Positions 1 through 6,924 of a stretch of 8,122 bases of DNA are shown one piece after another. Source of the stretch: Oscillospiraceae bacterium (GTDB taxonomy: Bacteria; Bacillota_A; Clostridia; Oscillospirales; Ruminococcaceae); NCBI GenBank assembly GCA_017440445.1, contig JAFSHE010000303.1, positions 1-8,122 of the forward strand, given 5' to 3'. The translations under genes were made by a program, and so were the position numbers. Below the pieces are notes generated by a model. The model did not search any database and had not been told where the DNA came from. It worked only from the letters and a program-made list of their open reading frames with translations. Numbering within the stretch: position 1 is the stretch's first letter; each line of letters begins with the position of its first letter.

Positions 1-231
1 CTTAAAGGTCATATATGCAGCTGTCACCTGAAGGATATCCGCTTAAAGGAGGAGTTCACGTTCCAGCTTCAGGAATGTGCGGTAGGTGAGGGTACGCTTG
101 ATATCAGACTCTACACAGAGCTTGCAACAGCCGAAGACGCTGATATGCCTATGATAATAGAACATCTTTCCACCGATGAGGAATATATCAGAGCTATGAA
201 CTATATGAAAGAACATATTATACGCTCCTGA
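1..231 (+). CDS. Sugar phosphate isomerase/epimerase-like protein, C-terminal part (partial)
   Basis: An open frame runs from the first base to a TGA at 229-231, giving 76 residues with the N-terminus outside the window. The sequence has the C-terminal signature of the xylose-isomerase-like TIM barrel (AP endonuclease 2 fold). HLKD at residues 9-12 supplies a typical metal-binding histidine. A GEGTLD turn follows at 29-34, and then the strand IIEHLSTDEEY at 52-62, whose Glu-His and following acidic stretch are usual in this family. Such proteins isomerise or epimerise sugars or sugar acids with a divalent metal in the cytoplasm; the substrate cannot be read from this fragment. No start or promoter is visible. 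The gene ends 25 bp before a strong hairpin terminator shared with the convergent operon. It could belong to an upstream sugar-use operon, which is inference. Confidence 0.8.
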   Translation, partial: LKGHICSCHLKDIRLKEEFTFQLQECAVGEGTLDIRLYTELATAEDADMPMIIEHLSTDEEYIRAMNYMKEHIIRS

Positions 232-255
232 TACGGGTCGGATCATAAAGTATAA

Positions 256-294
256 AAAACAGGCACACGTGAATTGTTTACGTGTGCCTGTTTT
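256..294. terminator. Bidirectional intrinsic terminator, 15-bp perfect stem
   Basis: The arms AAAACAGGCACACGT (256-270) and ACGTGTGCCTGTTTT (280-294) are exact reverse complements around a 9-nt loop. The A-run on the left and T-run on the right give a U-tract in both directions. It lies between the convergent isomerase/epimerase fragment and the EAL gene and probably ends both transcripts. Confidence 0.92.
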
Positions 295-335
295 GGTTGT
301 TGTGAATATCAGCTTAAATCAACGGATGTCGGATA

Positions 336-2216
336 TCAGTGAATACTGATGTGAGCGTCTGCTATATTTTTTCTTATGAATTCCAGGAACTCAGACATGG
401 GCAGTGGCCGTGAGTAATAGTATCCTTGAATATAGTCGATCTGTGCATCGGCCATTCCGTCTATCTCGGTCTTTGTTTCTATGCCCTCTGCCACCAGCTT
501 AAGGTCCATTCCGTGAGCCATTCCGACAACTGCATGGACCACCTGCTTAGCTTTGTCAGAGCTGAAGAAAGCCTTGCTCATGTCGTAATCAAGCTTTATA
601 ATAGAAACGGGCATCTCCACCACATACATAAGGTTTGACTCTCCCTTTCCGAAGTCATCCAGAGAGAATGTAAAGCCGTATTCTATCAGCTTGTTCATGT
701 TTTGGAGAAGAATATTTCGTGCCGTTACTGAGGCGGTCTCCGTTATCTCGAGGTTTATCATCCGGGGTGCTATACCGTGTTTTTCAGTAAGCTCTATCAG
801 CCTGTCTGCAAGGTCCTCTCTTTCAAACTGTACTACTGAAAGGTTGATTTCCACATAATGAATTCCTGCTTCTGTCACAACAGGGTCTTTCAGAAAGATA
901 CAAACCTTTTCAAATATCCTGTCACCAAGATCAACTATCAGGCCGCTCTCCTCGGCAACGGGGATGAATAGTCCGGGTGATAGTAAGCTACCGTCCTTCT
1001 GACGTATCCTCACAAGAGCCTCGGCGGAGGTGAAGCGCTGCTCGTTATTGCTGAATATAGGCTGAAGAAAGACCTCAACTCTGTCCTCGTTGAGGGCAGT
1101 TACGATCTCCTGCTGCACAAGCTTCTTTTCTCTGTGCTTGTTTATCATCTTCTCGTCAGCTACAACTATCGTGCCGTCCGAATATCTGTCGGTCATATAA
1201 CCGAGAAAGCTCATAAGCTCCTCAAGCTCGGAAAACTCCTGTCCCTTAGGTACTATTACGGTTGAAAGCGCTTTTATGGGAATGTTCTTTTTGTTAAGCA
1301 GTTTCACCGACTGCTCCGCAAGCTCCGTTAGGTCTGTGTTTTCTTTACCGATTACAGTCATGTCCGAATTGACATTACGAAAGACGTATACATCATTTCG
1401 TTTTGCAAAAATATGAACAAGCTCCAGCATTATCTCATCAGAGAGGGAGCCGAGCTTTTCGTCAAGTACATCGGACAGGGCTATTTTCATAATGGAAAAA
1501 TCGGTGCGTCTGCTGTACAGACGTCTGAGATACTCCCCCAGTGCGTAGGAATTGAAGCAGCCGAGCTTTCTGTCCAGATTTGCCTCTGGGTTTTCCATGA
1601 TAACGAAAAGGATAAGGATTCCTACTGCCGTTGCAAAGCCTACCAGCAGCAGATTATTGAACATAAACTGTATTCCTGCTGCCGCAAGCCAGATACACAT
1701 CCACAGGATAACAGCGAAGCTGCGGCGTCTGCTCAGCTTTTTGTTGAAGATACAAAGCAGCAGTATAGAAAGGATATAGAACACCGCAAAGATATATACC
1801 AGCATTACCGCAGGTCCGTATGTATAGGATGTGCTTTCATCAACATATATGCTTATCGGCAGTGAGAGTACAAGCAGGCTCTGCACTCCTGCGACAATAT
1901 ACAGCAGACCTGTACGCTTTCTGTGCAGCTCCTCCGGATAAACATCGGTCAGTACATAGGACAGCGCAAAGACAGATTCCCACACCAGCGATGTGATATA
2001 CAGCTTGCACACGAGCTTTACAATAAACAACGGCAGGCTGTCCATGTGTGCGATAAATATGAGCGAGGATATATCCAGCAGAAGATTTGCCATGGATATA
2101 TACATTGCCCTCATAAAGACCTGCTCTGTATATAGTTTAAGGGTATTATGCGATTTATAGAATATAAAAAGCATAAACAGGATTATCAATCCATAGGTTT
2201 GTATCTGTATATTCAT
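336..2216 (-). CDS. Membrane c-di-GMP phosphodiesterase: 7TM-like region, degenerate GGDEF, EAL
   Basis: This 626-residue protein probably hydrolyses cyclic di-GMP to pGpG at the cytoplasmic face of the membrane. About seven hydrophobic helices fill residues 5-207, a likely sensory unit. Residues about 217-355 resemble a GGDEF domain, but the signature is VNSDM (282-286), so cyclase activity is not expected. The EAL domain (about 365-618) keeps its key positions: EALVR (399-403), Asn458 in INLS, Glu490 in NLEITE, Asp520-Asp521 in DDFG, Lys541 in IKLD, Glu577 in AEGIET and Gln597 in QGYYYSRPLP. The loop after DDFG is KGESNL instead of the common TGYSSL. I chose the ATG at 2214-2216 because AAAGGTGA lies 8 nt upstream; the GTG at 2226-2228 gives a 630-residue version but falls inside that ribosome site. 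The gene follows the lipoprotein gene by 26 bp with no terminator, so it is probably the second gene of that operon. Activity is inferred from residues only. Confidence 0.92.
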   Translation of the reverse strand: MNIQIQTYGLIILFMLFIFYKSHNTLKLYTEQVFMRAMYISMANLLLDISSLIFIAHMDSLPLFIVKLVCKLYITSLVWESVFALSYVLTDVYPEELHRKRTGLLYIVAGVQSLLVLSLPISIYVDESTSYTYGPAVMLVYIFAVFYILSILLLCIFNKKLSRRRSFAVILWMCIWLAAAGIQFMFNNLLLVGFATAVGILILFVIMENPEANLDRKLGCFNSYALGEYLRRLYSRRTDFSIMKIALSDVLDEKLGSLSDEIMLELVHIFAKRNDVYVFRNVNSDMTVIGKENTDLTELAEQSVKLLNKKNIPIKALSTVIVPKGQEFSELEELMSFLGYMTDRYSDGTIVVADEKMINKHREKKLVQQEIVTALNEDRVEVFLQPIFSNNEQRFTSAEALVRIRQKDGSLLSPGLFIPVAEESGLIVDLGDRIFEKVCIFLKDPVVTEAGIHYVEINLSVVQFEREDLADRLIELTEKHGIAPRMINLEITETASVTARNILLQNMNKLIEYGFTFSLDDFGKGESNLMYVVEMPVSIIKLDYDMSKAFFSSDKAKQVVHAVVGMAHGMDLKLVAEGIETKTEIDGMADAQIDYIQGYYYSRPLPMSEFLEFIRKNIADAHISIH

Positions 2217-2224
2217 ACGTAATG

Positions 2225-2232
2225 TCACCTTT
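2225..2232 (-). promoter_or_regulatory. Ribosome binding site deciding the start of the EAL gene
   Basis: On the minus strand the sequence AAAGGTGA sits 8 nt before the ATG at 2214-2216. The in-frame GTG at 2226-2228 is part of this site, which argues against its use as the start codon. Confidence 0.7.
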
Positions 2233-2242
2233 ATCAGTTTTT

Positions 2243-2746
2243 TTATTCCGCACTGTTTTCAGAGAAAAGCGGGACAAGTATCTCGTAGATCTCCATTGAG
2301 ATATCTGATGTTACTGCCTTTTCTATCTTAAGATCTTTATAATATACCACTGAAAGCTCTGCCGAGCTTGCGTCCATAATTATCAGCTCATCAGATTCGT
2401 CGGATTTTTTCGATGTGGTCTGCGGGATATCTTCAAGGTCATCCAGTCCCAGCGCACGAAGCTTGTCCATTGTTTCAGGCGGGACGGGAATACCGCTTTC
2501 ATTTTCGCAATGGTTTCCTTCATTGTCAATACAATTACCCGTAGCAAAAGCCCCGTCGTCGCTGTCCACAACGGTGAAAGAGAAATTATACTGTGCAAGG
2601 CTGCCACTGTGTGACAGTGTAAAGGAAGTCCACTGTGCCTTGTTTACCATTCCCGGTCCGTCCAGAATCTGTGGCTTACAGCCGAAAAGAGAAAGAAATG
2701 CCGAAATACACACAACGATCACTCCTGTTTTTATCAATGCTTTCAT
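2243..2746 (-). CDS. Small secreted lipoprotein of unknown function
   Basis: The product has 167 residues. Two lysines (2 and 6), a hydrophobic stretch at about 7-21 and a lipobox ending LFGC predict cleavage by signal peptidase II and lipid attachment at Cys23, which anchors the protein to the outer face of the membrane. The mature part is acidic. It has an early region with WTSFTLSHSGSL (39-50), two further cysteines (72 and 80) that could form a disulfide, a Pro-rich turn (87-90), a linker rich in Ser, Lys and Asp (111-120) and a C-terminal segment with alternating hydrophobic residues. I recognise no family. AAGGG lies 6 nt before the ATG, and a good promoter lies about 46 bp upstream. 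It is the first gene of an operon with the EAL phosphodiesterase, so it might supply an extracytoplasmic signal to that protein's membrane region; this is inference from position. Confidence 0.85.
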   Translation of the reverse strand: MKALIKTGVIVVCISAFLSLFGCKPQILDGPGMVNKAQWTSFTLSHSGSLAQYNFSFTVVDSDDGAFATGNCIDNEGNHCENESGIPVPPETMDKLRALGLDDLEDIPQTTSKKSDESDELIIMDASSAELSVVYYKDLKIEKAVTSDISMEIYEILVPLFSENSAE

Positions 2747-2791
2747 TATCTACCCTTCTAAACGTTAAGTCAACTGCATACAACTATATAA

Positions 2792-2820
2792 ATTATATCA
2801 CATAATATTGTTCTTGTCTA
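2792..2820 (-). promoter_or_regulatory. Sigma-A type promoter of the lipoprotein-EAL operon
   Basis: On the minus strand TAGACA (2815-2820) and TATAAT (2792-2797) are separated by exactly 17 bp, and a TGA triplet directly before the -10 gives an extended -10. Transcription would start at about 2785, leaving a leader of about 40 nt before the ATG at 2746. Confidence 0.8.
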
Positions 2821-2982
2821 CATCTTCTGCATGCGAGCGAAAAAACGGTAGAGCAGGGAATACGGATGATAGATAGTTAATTAAACGATCGACTTTTCAA
2901 ATGATTACACATATAGCTTGTTTTATTGATAAAATATCTATCGGATGTAACATATACCTTTTTTTATAACTGATCTATGTGG

Positions 2983-3011
2983 TTGAAATAATCTTATAGT
3001 TGTGCTACAAT
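2983..3011 (+). promoter_or_regulatory. rsuA: Sigma-A type promoter of rsuA
   Basis: TTGAAA (2983-2988) and TACAAT (3006-3011) are separated by 17 bp, with TGC just before the -10 giving an extended -10. The expected start is about 3018, some 28 nt before the ATG. The stretch between this promoter and the divergent one (2821-2982) is AT-rich and holds no open frame or strong hairpin that I can see. Confidence 0.8.
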
Positions 3012-3045
3012 TAATATGTAAATAAAGGACGAAAGGCGGCGCAGT

Positions 3046-3750
3046 ATGCGTATAGATAAGTTTGTTTCCGAGCAGGCGGGGATATCCCGCTCTGACGCAA
3101 AAACGATGATAAAAAAGTCGCAGATCACAGTGAACGGTATGCCTGTAAGATCTGCGGATATGAAGATAGACCCTGATAAAGATACAGTTGCAGTCCGTGG
3201 CAGGGAAATATCGTACAGAAAATACATGTACATCATGCTTAACAAGCCCGACGGAGTGGTGTGCGCAACCCGTGACGGGCTTAGCTCCACGGTGCTGGAG
3301 CTTCTTCCCGAGGAATTCAGGAGAAAGGGTCTTTTCCCAGCGGGAAGGCTGGATAAGGACACAGAGGGCTTTGTTTTCATAACGGATGACGGAGCGCTCG
3401 CCCACAGGATGCTCTCACCGAAAAAGCATGTGGAAAAGGAGTATATCGTGACCCTTGAAACCCCTGCCGAGGAGCGGTACATCGAGGTGTTTGCATCGGG
3501 AATGACCATAGACGGCGGGGAAGAATGTATGCCCGCACAGCTTACGATGACAGACGATCCGCAAGTGGTCAGACTTGTGCTTCACGAGGGAAAGTACCAT
3601 CAGGTAAAGCGCATGATGGAGGCTGTCGGAAATAAAGTCACGCACCTTAAGCGCATACGCATGGGAGGTATCCTGCTTGACCCGAACCTCGCAGCAGGGG
3701 AGTGCAGGGAGATAACTCAGGAGGAGCTGTCAGAGCTCGGCTGCGAGTAA
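3046..3750 (+). CDS. rsuA: 16S rRNA pseudouridine(516) synthase RsuA
   Basis: This 234-residue protein has the usual length and order of RsuA, which converts one uridine of 16S rRNA to pseudouridine in the small ribosomal subunit. An S4 RNA-binding domain covers residues 1 to about 45 (MRIDKFVSEQAGISRSDAK, then ITVNG). The catalytic domain carries LNKPDGVV (65-72), the signature AGRLDKDTEGFVFIT (99-113) with the catalytic Asp103, and KKHVEKEY (126-133). The motif EGKYHQVKRM (181-190) is typical of RsuA; RluB, RluE and RluF have an NR(E/Q)VRR-type sequence there. The ATG follows GAAAGG at 9-nt spacing and starts the S4 domain at its usual place. The gene has its own promoter and a strong terminator, so it is probably transcribed alone. 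The exact target base is taken from the family. Confidence 0.93.
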   Translation: MRIDKFVSEQAGISRSDAKTMIKKSQITVNGMPVRSADMKIDPDKDTVAVRGREISYRKYMYIMLNKPDGVVCATRDGLSSTVLELLPEEFRRKGLFPAGRLDKDTEGFVFITDDGALAHRMLSPKKHVEKEYIVTLETPAEERYIEVFASGMTIDGGEECMPAQLTMTDDPQVVRLVLHEGKYHQVKRMMEAVGNKVTHLKRIRMGGILLDPNLAAGECREITQEELSELGCE

Positions 3751-3769
3751 ACAGCGGCATCTGTAAATA

Positions 3770-3810
3770 AAAAAATCACCTTTCTGCGTTGTGCAGAAAG
3801 GTGATTTTTT
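3770..3810. terminator. Bidirectional intrinsic terminator, 18-bp perfect stem
   Basis: The arm at 3770-3787 and the arm at 3793-3810 are exact reverse complements over 18 bp, with core TCACCTTTCTGC / GCAGAAAGGTGA and a 5-nt loop GTTGT. The stem ends in six A on the left and six T on the right. It sits 19 bp after the rsuA stop and 5 bp past the stop of the convergent phosphatase gene, so it should end both. Confidence 0.94.
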
Positions 3811-3815
3811 CTATG

Positions 3816-4499
3816 TCAGTACTCCTCGGAATAAGGCTCAACAGGCCATAGTCCGCTGTCGGTGAGGCTGTAATATTTATCGGTTTCTGTATCCACCATA
3901 AGTATGGGAATAATTCCGCTGTCAAGCGTTGAGCCGTCTATATAATAGTGGCTCTCGCCATCGAAGTATATATCGTGGAAACGAGGGTCGCCAGATATCG
4001 TTGAGGTTCCCACATGTCCTGCTACTATGGTCATTCCGCCGTGAAACCTGCCTGTCTGTGCAGGGAATTTCTCGGTGAAGGTGTAGTCGTCTGTTCCAAG
4101 CTCCCACATGTCGTCGGCTTCTTCGTCTATGCCTGCGTGTACGAATATCGTTTTTCCCTCTACGTGATAGCGGGGAAGATCAATCATCCAGGAGATGTAT
4201 TCGTCCTCCTCATCCTCGTGTTCGTACTGCTCGTCATAGTCTTTACCGCTTATGGGATATCTTCCGTCGCAGACCAGCTCCTCGTGATTGCCCATCAGAG
4301 CTATAACTTTATCACGTCCGTATTTCCTCTGAAGTGAGATTATCCTTTTAAGCACGCCGTAGCTGTCGGGGCCGTGTACATAATCGCCAAGTAGTATCAG
4401 CTTTGCGTCTTTTTCTTTAAGGCGTGGCTCAACAAGCTCCAGTGCATCAAGAAATTCAGAAAGGCAGCCATGGATATCACTCATTGCGTATATATGCAT
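3816..4499 (-). CDS. Calcineurin-like (PPP family) metallophosphatase, variant second metal motif
   Basis: The 227-residue product is a cytoplasmic metallophosphatase related to bacterial PrpE/ApaH-type enzymes, which remove phosphate from proteins or cut nucleotide polyphosphates. The metal-site motifs occur in order: SDIHG (7-11; Asp8, His10), GDYVHGPDS (38-46; Asp39), GNHEE (70-74; Asn71, His72), VHAGI (120-124; His121) and AGHVGTS (160-166; His162). The second motif normally reads GDxVDRGPDS; here Asp-Arg is replaced by one His, so the phosphate-contacting Arg is missing. A very acidic stretch lies at 87-101. No signal peptide is visible. AAGGAGG lies 6 nt before the ATG, which supports the start. 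The gene has its own promoter and a shared terminator and is probably transcribed alone. The substrate is unknown. Confidence 0.88.
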   Translation of the reverse strand: MHIYAMSDIHGCLSEFLDALELVEPRLKEKDAKLILLGDYVHGPDSYGVLKRIISLQRKYGRDKVIALMGNHEELVCDGRYPISGKDYDEQYEHEDEEDEYISWMIDLPRYHVEGKTIFVHAGIDEEADDMWELGTDDYTFTEKFPAQTGRFHGGMTIVAGHVGTSTISGDPRFHDIYFDGESHYYIDGSTLDSGIIPILMVDTETDKYYSLTDSGLWPVEPYSEEY

Positions 4500-4559
4500 A
4501 TTCGTCCTCCTTGCAGTTATACTGCGGTCTGTCTGCGCCCCTGAAACAGGCGGAGATTA

Positions 4560-4588
4560 ATTGTATCATATTATCTCGGCCGTGTCAA
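4560..4588 (-). promoter_or_regulatory. Sigma-A type promoter of the metallophosphatase gene
   Basis: On the minus strand a consensus TTGACA (4583-4588) lies 17 bp from TACAAT (4560-4565), with TGA just before the -10 (extended -10). The leader of about 55 nt can fold small hairpins, one of them (4513-4525, GCAGT-ATA-ACTGC) directly next to the Shine-Dalgarno sequence. Confidence 0.85.
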
Positions 4589-4691
4589 GGCATTTACATC
4601 AAATAGTTCGATATTTTAGTTTTAATATCATCTTACACGTTTCCGACAAAAAGAACAGGTTAATTTTTACATATATAAACTTCAAAAACTA

Positions 4692-4720
4692 TTGACTTCA
4701 GATTAATTTTAGTGTATAAT
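4692..4720 (+). promoter_or_regulatory. Sigma-A type promoter of the chemoreceptor gene
   Basis: TTGACT (4692-4697) and TATAAT (4715-4720) are separated by 17 bp. Transcription would begin at about 4727, giving a leader of about 45 nt. I saw no sigma-28 (flagellar) promoter of the TAAA/GCCGATAA type upstream, although many chemoreceptor genes have one. AAGGAG (4759-4764) lies 7 nt before the ATG. Confidence 0.82.
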
Positions 4721-4771
4721 ATAAACAGTTTATTAACCAAAGATTAACTTTTTGTAACAAGGAGAACTACC

Positions 4772-6853
4772 ATGAAACGATCTATCAAGACCAAAATGCT
4801 GATACGCTTTCTGTCAGTGGTGATCATCTCAGTTGTGGCTATCGGTGCTATCGGAGCAGTGCTGAATTATTTCAGTGCACTGGATACGCTTAAAACTACT
4901 ATAAACGAGACTGCAAAGGTAGCATCTGACCAGATAGACAGTACGCTTATGCAGTATCGTATGCTGATAAAGGATATGGGTATGAATTCCCAGCTTTCCA
5001 ACGACATCGTTTCAGCGGATGACAAGCTTGAGATAATCGGCGAGCGTGCCGATCGTTACGGTTTTATCGATTACGGTGTCACCGATACTGAGGGTATCGA
5101 CCTTGCTGAGCTCGACAAGAGCGCCACAGCATGGTTCCCCGCTGCGATAGCAGAGGAAACGGTCGTTACCGACCCCGAAAAGCAGGAGGACGGTTCGTAC
5201 ACTATGTATGTTGCGGCTCCGCTTATCAAGCCAGGTAAGTTCGTGGCACAGCCTCTGGTGGGAACTATCTATGTTTCTCTGGATGCTAAGGTGCTTTCCG
5301 ATATCATAGGACAGATAAAGGTAGGCGACAGCGGAAGCGCTTACATAATCGACAAGAACGGTACTGTTATCGCTCATAACGATTATACTAAGGTGACCTC
5401 CGAGGAGAATGCCATCAAGGCGGCGGAGAGCGACTCCTCCAAAAAGCAGATAGCAGCGCTTGAGTCCCAGGCTCTTGAGATGGAGATGGGCAGCACTGTT
5501 GTTGGTGAATTCAAGGCAGACGGCAAGGATATCTGTGCTGCGTATGCACATATCGAGGGCACTGACGGCTGGGTGCTGTGCATCGAGGCAGACAAGTCCG
5601 AGTTCATGAATGGCACTACATCCTGTATCATCTATACGGCTATTGCAATACTTATTTGTGTTATCATTGCAAGTATCATTACAGCAGGTCTTGCAAACAG
5701 CATCGTAAAGCCTATCATTAAGATAAGCAGCGCTATGTCTAAGGTTGCCGAGGGTGATCTTGACGTTGTGGTAGAGCATAAGTCCAACGATGAAACAGGC
5801 AGACTTGCAGGCGAGATAAACTCTACCGTTGCTGCGCTTAAATCCTACGTTTCTGAGATATCCGAGGCGAGCCATCAGATGTCGCTTGGCGATTTCAACT
5901 GGTCCTCCGATACGGAGTTCAAGGGCGATTTTGCCCAGATAGCTCGTTCACTGGATGATATGACACTCGCACTCAGCGCCGCTATGGACAAGATAAACAC
6001 AGCCACCGCAGGAGTAAGCATGGGTGCATCCCAGATAGCAGACGGAGCGGCAGCACTTGCAGAGGGCGCATCGAAGCAGGCAGGCGCAGTAGGCGACCTT
6101 ACAAACAGCATCGTTGAGATGAAGGAGAAGGTAAGCTCCAACGCAGGTATGGCGTCCGAGGCAAGCAGCAGGTCTGACCTTGCAGGCGTTCAGATATCTG
6201 CAAGTAACGAAAGTATGAAGAATATGACGCTTGCCATGAACGATATCCATGACAAGTCCTCCGAGATAGGAAACATCATCAAGACTATTGAGGATATTGC
6301 GTTCCAGACAAATATTCTGGCGCTCAATGCCGCTATCGAGGCTGCGCGTGCGGGTGATGCGGGCAAGGGCTTCGCAGTGGTTGCGGACGAGGTAAGAAAT
6401 CTTGCCGAAAAGAGTGCTGAGGCTGCAAACAGCACCACAGAGCTTATCAATCAGACGCTTGACTCCGTAAACAAGGGAACAGCTATTGCAAACGAGACTG
6501 CAGAGAAGCTTGGTTCTGCTGTTGAGGTAACAAATCAGGCGGTAGAGCTTATCAACCGTATCAATTCCGTATCGATAGAGCAGGCAGAGCTTATCGACCG
6601 CATCAATATCAACGTGGAGAATATCTCCGAGGTAGTTCACAAGAATGCGGCGTCCGCAGAGGAGAGTGCTGCATCGGGTGCAGAACTCAGCAACCAGGCA
6701 AAGGAGCTTCGTGCGCTTACAGAACAGTTCGTGCTGAAGGATATAAGCGGTACAAATTCAAGTACAGCGGATGAAACATATTTCACAGAGGAAGTAGCTG
6801 AGGATGAAAGCGATACAGATGATATGGCTTTCAGCGGCGACGACAAATACTGA
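4772..6853 (+). CDS. Methyl-accepting chemotaxis protein with dCache sensor, HAMP and signalling domains
   Basis: This 693-residue chemoreceptor senses a small molecule outside the cell and controls the CheA kinase inside. Helix TM1 spans about 10-34 and TM2 about 284-307. Between them is a dCache-like sensor; its membrane-distal part has WFPAAIAEE (121-129) and its second part [18 protein letters not shown] (185-202), ending with GWVLCIEAD (266-274). The amino-acid-binding motif of dCache receptors has Arg two residues before this Trp; here it is Thr119, so an amino-acid ligand is not supported. HAMP follows at about 308-360, then a second HAMP-like stretch (365-405). The signalling hairpin has its tip around 505-545, with [18 protein letters not shown] (511-528) and [20 protein letters not shown] (531-550). 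A possible methylation stretch is [15 protein letters not shown] (626-640). The tail (654-693) is acidic and lacks the NWETF-type CheR-docking peptide. The LacI-type gene lies 106 bp downstream without a clear terminator between. Confidence 0.94.
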   Translation: MKRSIKTKMLIRFLSVVIISVVAIGAIGAVLNYFSALDTLKTTINETAKVASDQIDSTLMQYRMLIKDMGMNSQLSNDIVSADDKLEIIGERADRYGFIDYGVTDTEGIDLAELDKSATAWFPAAIAEETVVTDPEKQEDGSYTMYVAAPLIKPGKFVAQPLVGTIYVSLDAKVLSDIIGQIKVGDSGSAYIIDKNGTVIAHNDYTKVTSEENAIKAAESDSSKKQIAALESQALEMEMGSTVVGEFKADGKDICAAYAHIEGTDGWVLCIEADKSEFMNGTTSCIIYTAIAILICVIIASIITAGLANSIVKPIIKISSAMSKVAEGDLDVVVEHKSNDETGRLAGEINSTVAALKSYVSEISEASHQMSLGDFNWSSDTEFKGDFAQIARSLDDMTLALSAAMDKINTATAGVSMGASQIADGAAALAEGASKQAGAVGDLTNSIVEMKEKVSSNAGMASEASSRSDLAGVQISASNESMKNMTLAMNDIHDKSSEIGNIIKTIEDIAFQTNILALNAAIEAARAGDAGKGFAVVADEVRNLAEKSAEAANSTTELINQTLDSVNKGTAIANETAEKLGSAVEVTNQAVELINRINSVSIEQAELIDRININVENISEVVHKNAASAEESAASGAELSNQAKELRALTEQFVLKDISGTNSSTADETYFTEEVAEDESDTDDMAFSGDDKY

Positions 6854-6873
6854 TACATAAAACAAGCGGAGGA

Positions 6874-6888
6874 CTGACATCAGGTCAG
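6874..6888. repeat. Short inverted repeat CTGAC-N5-GTCAG
   Basis: CTGAC (6874-6878) and GTCAG (6884-6888) form a perfect 5-bp inverted repeat. It is nested inside outer arms AGCGGA (6865-6870) and TCCGCT (6899-6904). The same half-site recurs in the inverted repeat 14 bp further on. It could be an operator, or a hairpin in the mRNA between the two genes; no T-run follows, so it is not a convincing terminator. Confidence 0.55.
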
Positions 6889-6901
6889 CACTCTGCGATC
6901 C

Positions 6902-6924
6902 GCTGACATAAAAATATTGTCAGC
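6902..6924. promoter_or_regulatory. Candidate operator: inverted repeat GCTGACA-N9-TGTCAGC before the LacI-type gene
   Basis: Two exact 7-bp arms (6902-6908 and 6918-6924) flank an AT-rich 9-nt centre. The element covers the -35 and spacer of the candidate promoter for the regulator gene, which is where an autorepressor would act. Binding by the adjacent LacI-family protein is inference; the spaced form differs from the compact CG-centred operators usual for this family. Confidence 0.45.

Noticed and set aside
335..350. Small hairpin ATCAGT-GAAT-ACTGAT over the EAL stop codon
   Set aside because: It is only 6 bp, has no T-run, and the much stronger terminator at 256-294 explains transcript ending.
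1262..1276. Catabolite-responsive-element-like sequence TTGAAAGCGCTTTTA
   Set aside because: It sits deep in the coding sequence of the EAL gene, has a mismatch at the conserved C near the end, and is explained by the codons.
1413..1865. 150-codon plus-strand frame opposite the EAL gene
   Set aside because: It overlaps the membrane and GGDEF-like part of a well supported gene, shows no recognisable motif and has low-complexity Gln-rich composition.
2868..2942. Distant inverted repeat GATAGAT / ATCTATC in the divergent promoter region
   Set aside because: Seven bases separated by about 60 bp in AT-rich DNA is expected by chance.
4600..4620. CGATAT sequence considered as a sigma-28 -10 element for the chemoreceptor
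   Set aside because: No TAAA-type -35 lies at the needed distance, and a good sigma-A promoter lies closer to the gene.
5012..5875. Long antisense open frame (287 codons) inside the chemoreceptor gene, minus strand
   Set aside because: It lies wholly within a strongly supported coding region on the other strand, has no domain-like sequence or ribosome site, and is rich in Cys and other residues typical of a shadow frame.
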